Origin: Bacillus alveayuensis
Lineage (GTDB): Bacteria > Bacillota > Bacilli > Bacillales > Aeribacillaceae
DNA: 64,000 nucleotides
NCBI GenBank assembly: GCA_030812955.1
Contig: JAUSTR010000004.1
Span: forward strand, 124,001 to 188,000
Direction: 5' to 3'
In this document: positions 20,034 to 29,788 of the stretch, piece after piece
Position numbering within the stretch: the stretch's first letter is position 1
How the letters are laid out: the number at the start of each line of letters is the position of its first letter
Notes under the pieces: model-generated
The model's database searches: none
Told to the model about the DNA's origin: nothing
Seen by the model: only the letters and a program-made list of their open reading frames with translations
Position numbers and translations under genes: made by a program

Positions 20034-20915
20034 TTATTCAATATAACGCCAAAATGTTCCGTATTTGACGGGAACTCGTTCTACTTTTTTCATGAGTTGG
20101 AAACGTTTCATTTCCCTCTCTACTTGTTTTCTCGTCATATTGTAAACAACCGCTATTTCTTCAGTTCCAACAAATTTAAAAAACTTTAAAAACATTTCTA
20201 AAGGAGGGATTTGTGATGGTTTTAGCCTATGTCCTATTAACTCCTCCAGCACATTCACATATGTTTCATATGGATATAAACCAGTTATTTTTAAACCTTC
20301 CTTATCTGAATCACAATGAAAAAAAATGAGTGATGGAATCTCGTGAACATCCATTTCTGTTGTGATTTTAAAGTCACATTGTAATGCTTTCATGGCACTT
20401 GTCGAAAATAAATCATTTTGAAACTCATCTACATCAAGATTTACACTTTTGGCAATCTCAAGCAACACTTTTTCGTTTGACACATTTTGTTTTTCCAAAA
20501 AAACGACTTCCTGCAGTTTACGCAAAAAACGTATTCCTGCCTTTCTCCCTTGCAGCTCAGCCGCTTTAATGGCTAAAGACGCAGTATATGGGGATGAGAT
20601 CGGATTTTCAAACCATAATGTACCATCACAAGACATTCCAGAGAGACTCGCCGTTTTTTCCCAAGATTGTGCAATATTTTCTGGTGTTCGTTTTTTTGTT
20701 AAATTTAAAGATGCTAAACGTCCCGAAAGAATATGGCGAAGAGTAAAAAAACGGCCATATTCGATTAACAATTTTTTGATAAACGGTTCTAACGCCCAGC
20801 ATTCAGGACATAAAGGGTCGATAAACATGTAAACTTCCAGAGGCTTTTTAGGATTCCCATGACAATGGGAGAAAAAATTCGCCGCATGCTGATCAAGAGA
20901 ATGATTCTTGTTCAC
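20034..20915 (-). CDS. yjbH: YjbH, adaptor for ClpXP degradation of Spx
   Basis: 293 residues. Near the N-terminus is the [28 protein letters not shown] block shared with B. subtilis YjbH: a His/Cys-rich metal site followed by a DsbA-like thioredoxin fold with a CPEC motif. YjbH binds Spx and delivers it to ClpXP; oxidative stress inactivates it. Its start overlaps yjbI by 23 nt, so the two are cotranscribed. Spx itself is about 7.6 kb away. Confidence 0.94.
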   Translation of the reverse strand: MNKNHSLDQHAANFFSHCHGNPKKPLEVYMFIDPLCPECWALEPFIKKLLIEYGRFFTLRHILSGRLASLNLTKKRTPENIAQSWEKTASLSGMSCDGTLWFENPISSPYTASLAIKAAELQGRKAGIRFLRKLQEVVFLEKQNVSNEKVLLEIAKSVNLDVDEFQNDLFSTSAMKALQCDFKITTEMDVHEIPSLIFFHCDSDKEGLKITGLYPYETYVNVLEELIGHRLKPSQIPPLEMFLKFFKFVGTEEIAVVYNMTRKQVEREMKRFQLMKKVERVPVKYGTFWRYIE

Positions 20916-21321
20916 CTGAAAAACCCTCTCTCATTTCATCGTCATCTGGAGTATTAATCATATGCTGGGCAGTTAATATGAGTCGGTTATAAAAATATTC
21001 ACGAACTTCTTCTTCAAGTCCTACCTCATCCATTGCCTCTTTCATACAGTTTAACCATGCGTGTGCTCTTTTAGGTGTAATCGGGAATGCTAAGTGCCGT
21101 GCCCGAAGCATAGGGTGGCCATGTTCTTCTGTATAAAGAGGCGGGCCTCCTAAAAATTGTGTTAAAAATTGCTTTTGTTTCCGGGCGGTTTCTGTTAAAT
21201 CATCAGGAAAAATCGGTTTCAGCAAAGGATGTTTACGAACTTTATCATAAAAGGAATCAACGAGCTCCGATAATCGTTGTTCTCCAATCACTTCATATGG
21301 TGTTAAGGATGGATTTTTCAT
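20893..21321 (-). CDS. yjbI: YjbI, truncated haemoglobin (group II)
   Basis: 142 residues, slightly longer than B. subtilis YjbI. Globin features include [15 protein letters not shown], the [14 protein letters not shown] block and [11 protein letters not shown] with the proximal haem-ligand histidine region. Cytoplasmic haem protein linked to oxygen or peroxide chemistry. ATG follows AAAGGAGATAC. It leads the yjbI-yjbH operon. Confidence 0.92.
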   Translation of the reverse strand: MKNPSLTPYEVIGEQRLSELVDSFYDKVRKHPLLKPIFPDDLTETARKQKQFLTQFLGGPPLYTEEHGHPMLRARHLAFPITPKRAHAWLNCMKEAMDEVGLEEEVREYFYNRLILTAQHMINTPDDDEMREGFSGEQESFS

Positions 21322-21430
21322 GATTGTATCTCCTTTAATATCAATTAAAACTTAAATGTATTACTATTTTATCAATGGGTTTTTGATTTCTCAAACGAAT
21401 CGTCTTTTTGCCCAAAGGAGTTCAATAAAA

Positions 21431-21455
21431 AAGCCAGCATGTTCATGGCTGGCTT
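21431..21455 (-). terminator. Terminator of cwlQ
   Basis: On the minus strand AAGCCAGC/GCTGGCTT followed by TTTTTATTG. Confidence 0.85.
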
Positions 21456-21498
21456 TTAGTCCGCAACAATTTCATATTATAAAGATAGAAGGTGTTGG

Positions 21499-22101
21499 TT
21501 AAACGTAATAATCGTTGATGATTTTTCTTACGTAGTTTTCCGTTTCTTTAAAAGGTGGGATTCCTCCGTATTTATCAACATTTCCAGGTCCTGCATTATA
21601 GGCGGCGAGTGCTAATTCAATGTTTCCATTATATTTGGTTAGCATTTGTTTTAAATATTTCGTTCCCCCTTCAATGTTTTGAACAGGATCATATGGATTG
21701 ACGCCTAATGCTTTAGCTGTATTCGGCATTAGTTGCATATATCCGACGGCTCCTTTTGGACTAATCGCGTGTTGATTAAAGCCTGATTCCTGTTGGATAA
21801 CAGCTTTAATTAATTGAGCGTCAACCCCGTATTTTATAGCGGCTTGTTCAATAATCGAATCAACATCTTTACTAGCCGTAATCGAAATGGATTTGTTTAC
21901 TGTCTGTAATGATATGGATGGAACTCTTTCCTTAGGACTGGTCGGCTCTTTTTGGACATTCGTGAAGGAAGCAAGAAGCTGCTGAAATGGTATGCTTTCT
22001 TCTTCACTTTTTTCGTTCCAAGTCCTTCTTTGACTAGCTGTTAAGTTTTGGAGTGCTTTTAACTCAAATATCGTTTTCATGTGCTTGTAAAGATTAATCA
22101 T
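21499..22101 (-). CDS. cwlQ: CwlQ (YjbJ), lytic transglycosylase/muramidase
   Basis: 200 residues. The C-terminal half is an SLT domain: [20 protein letters not shown] with catalytic Glu in [18 protein letters not shown] and [17 protein letters not shown]. The N-terminal half is polar and lacks an obvious signal peptide. CwlQ of B. subtilis cuts peptidoglycan glycan strands with both muramidase and transglycosylase activity. ATG follows AAAAGGGGAGC. It is just downstream of yjbK. Confidence 0.9.
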   Translation of the reverse strand: MINLYKHMKTIFELKALQNLTASQRRTWNEKSEEESIPFQQLLASFTNVQKEPTSPKERVPSISLQTVNKSISITASKDVDSIIEQAAIKYGVDAQLIKAVIQQESGFNQHAISPKGAVGYMQLMPNTAKALGVNPYDPVQNIEGGTKYLKQMLTKYNGNIELALAAYNAGPGNVDKYGGIPPFKETENYVRKIINDYYV

Positions 22102-22116
22102 ACGAAAGCTCCCCTT

Positions 22117-22701
22117 TTAGCATTGTTCATATTTCGCTAAATAAAAACGTTTAATTTTGTTTTCCGTTTTGCGAACTGGTATGTTATGTGTTTGCAAAAA
22201 AGTAAGAAACTGCTTTTTTCCTTGAGACGCGTCATCGACTTCGTACTCTATTTCAAAATCCTCTTTATTTAAATATCGGCTATGATCTAAGATCACTAAA
22301 CCATTTTCATAACGTTTTTCCGCTCTATACGTTGTAAGCGCCCCAAAATATTGCAGGTTGGATGGCTCGATATTTAGCGCGATTAGCCGATCCAAAACTT
22401 CTCCGCTTTCTGGCAAAGAAAATGTTTGAAGGGCAATTTTACATTCATTTTCTGACAAAGGTTGGTGGGTTTCTAAAAGTCCGATTTTCGCAGGTTCTTT
22501 TAACGTTAAAACATATTTTCCGTTTTTTGCTCTTATTCGTAAGGCTGCTCCCTTTTCCTTTAAAGAAAACTGAGGAGTATCGAAGTAATGGTTTTCCTGT
22601 TTATGAAAATGTGTAGAGGCTAGGCCCAAAAAGCTGCATAATCTTTCAAATTCCTCTTTTGTTAACAAATTTTTAAATTCGATTTCTATTTGTTGACTCA
22701 T
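22117..22701 (-). CDS. yjbK: YjbK, CYTH-domain protein
   Basis: 194 residues starting MSQQIEIEFKNLLTKEEF. The EIEFK motif (ExExK) and alternating acidic/basic strands (LRIRAKNGKYVLTLKEP, YRAEKRY, FEIEYEVDD) mark a triphosphate-tunnel metalloenzyme of the CYTH superfamily. The ATG at 22701 follows GAAAGGAACG; an open frame extends 30 codons further up but without a start signal. Substrate unknown, probably an inorganic or organic triphosphate. Confidence 0.9.
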   Translation of the reverse strand: MSQQIEIEFKNLLTKEEFERLCSFLGLASTHFHKQENHYFDTPQFSLKEKGAALRIRAKNGKYVLTLKEPAKIGLLETHQPLSENECKIALQTFSLPESGEVLDRLIALNIEPSNLQYFGALTTYRAEKRYENGLVILDHSRYLNKEDFEIEYEVDDASQGKKQFLTFLQTHNIPVRKTENKIKRFYLAKYEQC

Positions 22702-22886
22702 AAATGCGTTCCTTTCTTTCATATTTTTTATGTGAAAGAATCGATTTCCTATGTGACTCATTCGAGAAAACGTTCTATTATTATGATACAATAAAATTTG
22801 GAAAGCTCCTACTAGCTAATCAACCGTGCGCTATTTTAATCTTTCGAAGCAAAAGAAGACAAAAAAGCATCGGGAAGGAGATATCG

Positions 22887-23261
22887 ATGAAAAAACGAAT
22901 GGAAGTTAAAGAAGCGATACATAATGAGGAAAAGCTTTTACTAAAAGTCGAGTCTTTATCCGATGAAGCGGAAAACTTACACGCAAAAGGGCAAATGTTA
23001 GCAGATTCGGATCAGCTTGCTTTTATTTATCTTTTAGATAACGGTGAGGATTTTGTTTATCTTAGCGTGCCGTCGTCATTTTGGCCAGCATTAAAGGAAG
23101 CACGTGAACACAATCTTCCCGTCTATGCTGTTGTCAATGATAAACATATATTCCTTCAAGATTTTCATACTGAGCTCGATTATTTAATTGAAAATATTAA
23201 AGGAAATGCTAATTACGGAGAAGAAATGGAAAAGAAAGTAACAGACATTTTTCAGTTGTGA
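22887..23261 (+). CDS. yjbL: YjbL, UPF0738 protein
   Basis: 124 residues beginning MKKRMEVKEAIHNEEKLLLKVE. Matches the small YjbL/UPF0738 family in length, sequence and position between divergent yjbK and yjbM. The ATG at 22887 follows GGGAAGGAG; the reading frame is open well upstream but without a ribosome site. Acidic and soluble; function unknown. Confidence 0.85.
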   Translation: MKKRMEVKEAIHNEEKLLLKVESLSDEAENLHAKGQMLADSDQLAFIYLLDNGEDFVYLSVPSSFWPALKEAREHNLPVYAVVNDKHIFLQDFHTELDYLIENIKGNANYGEEMEKKVTDIFQL

Positions 23262-23304
23262 AACAGGTTGAATTGAGGTTTTTTTGTTTTAGAGGGGGGA
23301 AAAT

Positions 23305-23931
23305 ATGAATTATCAAAAATGGGAACAATTTTTATCACCATATAAGCAAGCAGTGGAAGAGCTGAAGGTAAAGCTAAAAGGGCTTCGCTCTCAATTTGAA
23401 TTGGAAGGTGAACACTCCCCTATTGAATTTGTAACAGGACGGGTAAAACCAATTGCAAGTATATTAGATAAAGCACGCAGAAAAAATATCCCTATAGAAA
23501 ATATTGAAGATGAAATTCAAGATATCGCTGGTCTGCGCATTATGTGTCAATTTGTCGATGATATCAAGACGGTTGTCAAAATGCTTCGCGAACGCCATGA
23601 CCTTGAAATTGTCGAAGAACGGGATTATATCAATCATAAAAAAGACAGTGGATACCGTTCTTACCATGTTGTGGCCAAATATCCTGTTCAAACCTTTAAA
23701 GGGTTAAAAAAAATTCTTGTGGAAATTCAAATCCGAACATTAGCTATGAACTTTTGGGCAACGATTGAACATTCATTAAATTATAAATATAGCGGTAACA
23801 TACCAGAAGACATTAAATTACGTTTGCAACGGGCAGCGGAAGCAGCCTACCGTTTAGATGAAGAAATGTCGCAAATTCGTGAGGAAATTCGAGAGGCACA
23901 AGTTATTTTTTCCCGAAAAACGGAGTCTTAA
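23305..23931 (+). CDS. yjbM: YjbM, small alarmone synthetase
   Basis: 208 residues. The (p)ppGpp synthetase signatures are present: GRVKPIASILDKARRK, DIAGLRIMCQFVDDI and EIQIRTLAMNFWATIEHSLNYKY. There is no hydrolase or regulatory domain, so it is a small alarmone synthetase (RelQ/SasB/SAS1). It makes pppGpp and ppGpp under stress. ATG follows AGAGGGGGG. It is upstream of the NAD kinase gene, a typical Firmicute arrangement. Confidence 0.95.
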   Translation: MNYQKWEQFLSPYKQAVEELKVKLKGLRSQFELEGEHSPIEFVTGRVKPIASILDKARRKNIPIENIEDEIQDIAGLRIMCQFVDDIKTVVKMLRERHDLEIVEERDYINHKKDSGYRSYHVVAKYPVQTFKGLKKILVEIQIRTLAMNFWATIEHSLNYKYSGNIPEDIKLRLQRAAEAAYRLDEEMSQIREEIREAQVIFSRKTES

Positions 23932-23958
23932 TTTCATTTATAAAGGAGCTTGGAGACT

Positions 23959-24759
23959 ATGAAATTCGCGATCTCATCTAAAGGTGATGGAACATCGAAT
24001 ATTTTAGCCCAAAAAATGCGCTCTTATTTACTAGATTTTGAATTGGAATATGACGAAGATGAACCAGACATTTGTATATCGGTTGGTGGTGATGGGACGC
24101 TTTTATACGCCTTTCACCGTTACCGAGGGCGATTAGATAAAACGGCTTTTATCGGTGTACATACTGGACATTTAGGTTTTTATGCAGATTGGGTGCCAGA
24201 GGAGATTGAAAAGCTCGTCATTGCCATTGCGAAAACGCCTTATCAGGTCGTTGAATATCCTTTGTTAGAGGTCATTATTCGACATCACCATGGTGGAAAG
24301 GAAACGCGTTATTTAGCCTTGAATGAGTGTACGGTGAAAAGCATAGAAGGTACACTTGTGATGGATGTTGAAATAAAAGGACAATTATTTGAAACATTTA
24401 GAGGGGATGGTTTATGTATTTCGACCCCAACAGGGAGCACTGCATACAATAAAGCATTAGGGGGAGCAATCCTTCATCCTTCTCTTCCAGCGATTCAATT
24501 AACAGAAATGGCTTCGATTAACAATCGGGTCTTTCGGACAATTGGTTCACCGCTCATTTTACCAGATCATCATACTTGCCTATTACGGCCAGTAAACGAT
24601 GTGGACTATCAAATTACAATTGATCACTTAACGCTTTTGCACAAAAATGTAAAATCTATTCAATGTCGGGTTGCCAATGAAAAAGTTCGCTTTGCACGCT
24701 TCCGTCCGTTCCCATTTTGGAAACGAGTCCGCGAATCCTTTATTACAGAAAATGATTAA
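23959..24759 (+). CDS. nadK: NAD kinase
   Basis: 266 residues; phosphorylates NAD to NADP. The glycine-rich GGDGT motif ([14 protein letters not shown]) is near residue 50, followed by GHLGFY, NECTVK and the [16 protein letters not shown] block. It matches B. subtilis PpnKA/NadF. ATG at 23959 follows AAAGGAG with 10-nt spacing; TTG at 23950 overlaps the ribosome site. It probably forms one transcript with yjbM and yjbO. Confidence 0.95.
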   Translation: MKFAISSKGDGTSNILAQKMRSYLLDFELEYDEDEPDICISVGGDGTLLYAFHRYRGRLDKTAFIGVHTGHLGFYADWVPEEIEKLVIAIAKTPYQVVEYPLLEVIIRHHHGGKETRYLALNECTVKSIEGTLVMDVEIKGQLFETFRGDGLCISTPTGSTAYNKALGGAILHPSLPAIQLTEMASINNRVFRTIGSPLILPDHHTCLLRPVNDVDYQITIDHLTLLHKNVKSIQCRVANEKVRFARFRPFPFWKRVRESFITEND

Positions 24760-24806
24760 GGAATGGTACAAAAATATTCGTGAATCCAGAAGGAAAGGGT
24801 TAGATC

Positions 24807-25703
24807 GTGAAATCGTTTCAGTTAAATTGGGTTATTGACAAAGAACATGAGGGGATGTTCCTTCGTGAATTTTTGCGGAAACAACAAATTTCAAAGGCAG
24901 CTTTGACAGATATTAAATTTCATGGTGGGAAAATTATTGTAAATGGAAAAGAGGAAAATGTACGGTATGTGTTAAAAAAAGAAGACGTTGTCGTTGTTAT
25001 TTTTCCAGAAGAAAAGCCGAGTGAGTCGATGAAACCGGAAAAAGTCCCATTTGAAATCGTCTTTGAAGATGAACATTGTCTCGTTGTGAATAAACCACCA
25101 TACGTATCGACGATTCCATCCCGCGAGCATCCGACGGGAAGCTTAGCTAACGGATTGCTATATCATTTTCAACAACATGGTGAAGAACGCACCGTTCATA
25201 TCGTCAATCGATTGGATCGAGATACTTCAGGAATCATGCTTGTGGCAAAGCATCGCTTTAGTCACTCGTTATTTTCGAAAGAGCAGCAAAACGGAACGAT
25301 TAAAAGGACATATGTTGCGATTGTACATGGGGTTCTTAAACAAGATCACGGAACGATACAGGCGCCAATCTCACGAAAGGAAGATAGTATTATTGAACGG
25401 ACTGTACGTGAAGATGGTCAGCAGGCGATTACTCACTTTCGTGTGCTAAAACGTTTACAAAAGTGTACATTTGTCGAGCTCCAATTAGAAACAGGAAGAA
25501 CCCATCAAATACGTGTTCATATGGCTCACATTGGCCATCCATTATGTGGAGATGCCCTTTACGGAGGGGAGAAAACAGACATCAACCGCCAAGCACTGCA
25601 TAGCTATCAAATTGATTTTTATCATCCATTTTGTAAAAAAACACTTTCGTTTACATGTCCAATCCCAGAGGATATGAAAAATGTATTAAACAAGCATGCC
25701 TAA
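24807..25703 (+). CDS. yjbO: YjbO, RluA-family pseudouridine synthase
   Basis: 298 residues. The first 80 residues form an S4-like RNA-binding part (FLREFLRKQQISKAALTDIKFHGGKIIVNGK), followed by the catalytic motif VNRLDRDTSGIMLVAK with its aspartate and later LETGRTHQIRVHMAHIGHPLCGD. Converts uridine to pseudouridine in structured RNA, probably rRNA or tRNA. GTG start behind GAAGGAAAGGG. Shares a terminator region with convergent prpE. Confidence 0.92.
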   Translation: MKSFQLNWVIDKEHEGMFLREFLRKQQISKAALTDIKFHGGKIIVNGKEENVRYVLKKEDVVVVIFPEEKPSESMKPEKVPFEIVFEDEHCLVVNKPPYVSTIPSREHPTGSLANGLLYHFQQHGEERTVHIVNRLDRDTSGIMLVAKHRFSHSLFSKEQQNGTIKRTYVAIVHGVLKQDHGTIQAPISRKEDSIIERTVREDGQQAITHFRVLKRLQKCTFVELQLETGRTHQIRVHMAHIGHPLCGDALYGGEKTDINRQALHSYQIDFYHPFCKKTLSFTCPIPEDMKNVLNKHA

Positions 25704-25722
25704 TGAAGCGGGGCATGCTTTT
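25692..25722. terminator. Bidirectional terminator between yjbO and prpE
   Basis: AAGCATGCC/GGCATGCTT followed by TTTC; it starts inside the last codons of yjbO. Confidence 0.8.
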
Positions 25723-25728
25723 CAATGT

Positions 25729-26475
25729 TTAATCTTCATCATGAAAAGCTCTAAATTTTTCAGGGACATATGGCATTGTCGAAGGGACAGAAATCGTTTC
25801 TTTTTCTGGATATCGTAATGCCGTTAAACAATTTCCAAATACACAACCTGTATCAATATTGACAGTATTATGGATAAAACGTGGTTTTTTAACAGGTGTG
25901 TGCCCATAAACAATAAAAGCTTTTCCTTTATATTCCTTTGCCCAGTCTCTTCGTTCTGGTGTACCGTCAGCGTTTTTCTTTCCTGTTATATCTCCATAAA
26001 GTACAAAAGTTTTTACCTTTTTGTCTTTTCTTCCTATATACTCCTCTTTCAGCCCAGCATGAGCTACAACTAGCTGCCCGTTATCTAAAATGGCATAGAG
26101 TGGGGCTTGTTCATAAAGTTCCATAAACATGCCGCGAATCAATCTTTGTTGTTCATCATGCAAGCTTTCATATTCCGCCACTGTTGTTTCTAAGCCGTGG
26201 GCAATTTGAACCGGATTGCCACGGAAAAAGCGATATAATTTATTACAATGATTACCAGGAACGTAAATTCCTTTATGTTGTTTTACGATTTGATAGACGG
26301 TTTCAATGACTTTTAAAGAGTTCGGACCGCGATCGGTTAAATCTCCAACAAAGACAAGCTTTCGGCCATCAGGATGTTCAAGTGTTTTATTTCTCCAATG
26401 GTACCCTAATTTTTTTGTTAGCTGTAAAAATTCAACAAAACAACCGTGTATATCTCCAATAATATCGTACTTCAT
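25729..26475 (-). CDS. prpE: PrpE, diadenosine tetraphosphatase-type phosphatase
   Basis: 248 residues, near the 244 of B. subtilis PrpE. PPP-family metal motifs are clear: GDIHGCF (residue 7), [22 protein letters not shown] and YGHTPV. The B. subtilis enzyme splits diadenosine tetraphosphate and also affects spore germination. ATG follows AACGAGGTGATG. The gene is on the minus strand after yjbO, as in B. subtilis; the conserved order is interrupted just beyond it by the degraded region. Confidence 0.92.
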   Translation of the reverse strand: MKYDIIGDIHGCFVEFLQLTKKLGYHWRNKTLEHPDGRKLVFVGDLTDRGPNSLKVIETVYQIVKQHKGIYVPGNHCNKLYRFFRGNPVQIAHGLETTVAEYESLHDEQQRLIRGMFMELYEQAPLYAILDNGQLVVAHAGLKEEYIGRKDKKVKTFVLYGDITGKKNADGTPERRDWAKEYKGKAFIVYGHTPVKKPRFIHNTVNIDTGCVFGNCLTALRYPEKETISVPSTMPYVPEKFRAFHDED

Positions 26476-26569
26476 TTTTCATCACCTCGTTCTATTATAA
26501 GCATTATTGACTCATAAAAAACAGTTGTAAAGTCTACAGAGTCCCTAAATCGCTTAATTAAGACAATGA

Positions 26570-26806
26570 ATCATTATTGGTCGTGGTTACTCTTTTGAAG
26601 CCCTCAGAGCCAAGATTTTGTTCACACAGGGCTATCGTAAAGTCAAAAAGAAAAAGAAATTCAAAGAAGTTGAAGTTACATTCGGTAAAATGCTACCTAA
26701 TCAAATGCCAAATTGGTTAAAACCAGTATATGAATGGGTGTATGAAGAAATCTATGGTGCTGATTTTTCCACACTGAATAAGGCTATGGAAGAGGGAACT
26801 TTTTAA
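26570..26806 (+). pseudogene. Fragment of an unrecognised gene (C-terminal end)
   Basis: An open stretch beginning after a stop codon at 26567-26569, reading GRGYSFEALRAKILFTQGYRK and ending NKAMEEGTF. It has no ATG, no ribosome site and only a TTG in the middle, so it looks like the tail of a longer protein whose 5' part is gone. I cannot name the family. It abuts the ABC-transporter remnant. Confidence 0.4.
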
Positions 26807-26836
26807 CCCTCTTTCCACACTATTTTCCGATTACCC

Positions 26837-27422
26837 ATCAATTTATTGATGAGATTTTATGAGATTCATAGTGGTAGTATTGATATTCGTGAAAAACCCG
26901 CGAAAATCTCCGCAACACATTTGGAATGGTGCTACAGGATACATGGCTCTTTCACGTAACAATCAAAGAAAACACTGCTTATGGTAAAAACGGGGCGACT
27001 GACGAAGAAATTTTTCAAGCGGCAAAAACAGCATGTGCGACCATTTAATCCGGACCTTGCCAGAAGGGTACGATACGCTCTTAAATGAGGAAGCTTCGAA
27101 CATCTCTCAAGATCAAAAGCAGCTTCTAACGATTGCTCGGGCGATTCTTGCTGACCCCCCGATCTTAATTTTGGATAAGGAGACATCAAACGTCGATACT
27201 CGAACAGAGCTTTTAATCCAACAGGCCATGAACCGTTTAATGGAAGGCCGGACAAGTTTTGTCATTGCCCACCGGCTCTCTACAATTAGAAACGCCGATA
27301 TCATTTTAGTCATGGATCAAGGAAAAGTAATTGAACATGGAACCCACCGTGAACTGTTAAAAGCCAATGGTTTCTATGCTGACCTTTATTACAGCCAGTT
27401 TACGAAAACAAAAGCGGTATAA
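26837..27422 (+). pseudogene. Broken ABC-transporter ATPase (C-terminal nucleotide-binding domain)
   Basis: Pieces of one exporter-type NBD lie in successive frames: [19 protein letters not shown] (from 26837), [20 protein letters not shown] (from about 26896) and [20 protein letters not shown] to the end. At least two frameshifts (near 26893 and 27035) break it, and the Walker A region and membrane domain are missing. The signature motif reads ISQDQ instead of LSGGQ-like, and Walker B reads ILILDKE, losing the catalytic glutamate. An intact ancestor was probably a multidrug-type exporter. Confidence 0.85.
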
Positions 27423-27765
27423 AATAAAAAATGTCTGGCACTTCATGCGACTTCAAATTGGGTATGCTTACAAAAGCGCACTATTATTGATAAGTGCTTG
27501 AAGACAATTGGCTATAATTGTTATCATAGCCGTTTTGTAATAACAGACTGCTGTATGAACGGAAAATGTGTTTTTACAGCATATGAAAAAAAGAAATACT
27601 TACCAATACAAATATGAACCCTTTACTTTGGATTTGAACAGCAACCTTGTACTTTCCATAGTAAAGGATTTTTTATTAACTGATAACTTTGAACATTACT
27701 ATAATTTAATTCAATGCAACGCTAGTTTTATATTGATTATTACATTTTAGTAAATAATTATATAA

Positions 27766-28290
27766 AACAGCAAATTTCATAATCATCGGCGAGACGATGG
27801 AAATCAGCAAATCTTTTTTCGTCTTATTAGTAAAGGCTGATAAAAGGGTAGCAAGCGTCAGTGCCGTGATCGCCAGCAAAAAAGTGACGACTGATAGCTG
27901 CCAAAAATCTCCCGCCATCCAAATATCAAGTACATATACGCAGTACGTGACAATAACGAACGATTGAACAATCGTAAATAAACCAAATCCCAGCAAATAA
28001 CCTGTTACAATCTCCCATCTTTTAATCGGTGTCGACAACAATTTTTATAATGTTCCTTGCGTTCTTTCCTGCAAAAATGAAATGCCGCCTATAATAAAAA
28101 CAAAGAAAAAGACAAAAAAACCAATAAGTATCGAACCTGTCTGATCAAAAAGATTGATTTTGTCAGAGCCATAATAATATTCGACATCAGGCTGAATATT
28201 TTTTTTGTCTGACAAGGAGTTGTAAGCGCTTTGAATCACTTTCATGACCGCTGAATTGGCTGTCGGATCGCTTCCTTCCAGCAAAACATA
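27766..28290 (-). pseudogene. Broken ABC-2 type permease
   Basis: On the minus strand, two blocks in the same frame: LEGSDPTANSAVMKVIQSAY...GGISFLQERTQGTL, a TAA stop at 28045-28047, then KLLSTPIKRWEIVTGYLLGF and several hydrophobic segments. The ERTxGTLxRLLSTP motif is typical of ABC-2 permeases, so the stop replaces a sense codon. The N-terminus is cut off at the junction with the transposase fragment and the C-terminus fades near 27770. Between 27423 and 27765 I see no gene. Confidence 0.85.
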
Positions 28291-28915
28291 TATGTATGTG
28301 GATCACTATCCGTATGAGCTTTCAGATCAATTTTGTGGGGACGAAACGTACATCTGCGTAAACGGTCGATGGCATTATCTGTTTTTCTTGTTTGATGCGG
28401 TGAAAAAGATTATCCTTTCTTACCCCGTGTCTTCAAACCGTGACACAACGTCCGCTATTCGTGCGATCGATGAAGTATTACTAAAGATGAAAGAAATACC
28501 TGAAAATCTTATATTCGTTGTCGACGGGAATCCAATCTACCTTCTCACCCAACATTTCTTAGCTCAACATGGGATTTCGTTTGATGTAAAACAAGTCATT
28601 GGTCTCACCAATGAAGATCCTGTTTCAACCGAATATCGACCTCTGAAACAAATTGTCGAAGGGCTCAATCGAACATATAAGGGCAACTATCGCCCGACAC
28701 ACGGATTAGGGTCTGAACACGGTTCCGTATCTTTCGTCACATTGTTTGTCGCTTATTTTAACTTCTTACGTCCTCACGCGGCTCTAGAAAGGAAAGTGCC
28801 TGTTGTCCACCCGGCATTACTTGGGCTACCTACCATGACTGCTCGTTGGACAAAGCTGATTGAGTTAGCCCAACAATGGATCGTCGAGCAACGTTCAGCT
28901 TCACTTTTTGTATAG
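28283..28915 (+). pseudogene. Truncated DDE transposase (IS6/IS240-like catalytic domain)
   Basis: About 210 residues of DDE transposase core: GDETYICVNGRWHYLFFLFDA, FVVDGNPIYLLTQHF and IVEGLNRTYKGNYRP...FNFLRPHAAL. The N-terminal DNA-binding part is missing and the frame instead runs into permease remnant sequence, so the element inserted or recombined into that gene and lost its left end. Family assignment is by motif memory. Probably inactive. Confidence 0.75.
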
Positions 28916-28953
28916 CTGATCCCTTGGGTTACTCAGCAATCGGCAACAGCGAA

Positions 28954-29079
28954 CTCTTGACAAACCGAACTCGCCAATGGTTTAAAATGGAAAGACCAAG
29001 GGCTTATTTGGTATGACTTCTTTTTGTTCCCTTCGCCCTTGATATCCTCACATTCAACCATTGGCGTGTTTGTCAAGAG
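28954..29079. repeat. Large inverted repeat beside the transposase fragment
   Basis: Left arm from 28954 (CTCTTGACAAACCGAACTCG then CCAATGGTT) pairs with right arm 29056-29079 (AACCATTGGCGTGTTTGTCA then AGAG). Inner GGGC/GCCC parts also pair. It could be the end of a lost IS or a folded remnant. Confidence 0.7.
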
Positions 29080-29240
29080 CGATTGCGGGGACTTACCACC
29101 TAATACATGGAAATAACTCTGCGCATTTATTAAGTTTTCATAGAACTTTTGACACTACCTTATCGAGTGTTAACGTTCCGGTAGTGTATCATTTACTGTA
29201 CTTCTCGATTTAAGGACGTTGAATCGCCCCGGAATTTTAA

Positions 29241-29661
29241 TCATCTTCCAACAGTGTTCAACTGTTTCTTAATAATCCCTTCGATCTTTGGATGAGCAAT
29301 ATTCTTTGCAGCATTATAATCGGCGTGAGTTCTAAAACCGCATTTAGTGCATCAAAAATTCTCTTCAAAACGATTTTCATTAGCGATATGACCACATTTA
29401 CTATAACGCTGTGAAGTGTATTCAGGATTAATCTTAATTACCTTTATCCCTACTAGCTTGGCTTTATACTGAATTTTTTCTTGAAGGTCAAAATAAGACC
29501 AGTTTTTCAAAAACACTTCATTTTTGCTAATTCCAGACAGATCTTCTAATTGGATAGTCCCACATCTGTGTTTAAAAGCTAATTCGATGACGTACCGGGA
29601 ATACTTGTGGTTAATGGTGTCACGAAACCTTGCTATCTTATGCTTTACGAATATTCCGTCT
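29241..29661 (-). pseudogene. TnpB remnant (IS200/IS605-type), C-terminal half
   Basis: On the minus strand, KHKIARFRDTINHKYSRYVI, then the RuvC glutamate block IQLEDLSGI, the zinc-ribbon part YSKCGH...CTKCGFRTHADYNAAKNIAH with the last RuvC aspartate, ending LNTVGR and a stop. A TGA at 29352-29354 sits between the two cysteine pairs (ENF-stop-CTKCG), and the N-terminal half is absent. So it is a dead TnpB. No TnpA is seen. Confidence 0.88.
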
Positions 29662-29788
29662 ATTTATATATTGATGTTTTTTTACGATAATTAGCGACAA
29701 CAATCATTAGATTTGCTAATATAGTAAGACAGTGATGGTCGGAATCTTTGGGAAATAAAAGCAAATTTTCCGGAGAGGAGGGAATATC

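Noticed and set aside
27568..27750. 60-codon open frame between the ABC remnants
   Set aside because: No credible ribosome site, no recognisable domain, and it lies in decayed DNA.
28244..28282. Start of the transposase frame as a real N-terminus
   Set aside because: These codons run antisense through the permease remnant, so the open frame crosses a junction and is not a native start.
26500..29780. Prophage or intact transposon
   Set aside because: No integrase, structural genes, complete IS or clean boundaries; only fragments are present.
29640..29788. M-box magnesium riboswitch before mgtE
   Set aside because: Expected, but the conserved M-box blocks are not visible and the gap is too short after the TnpB remnant.
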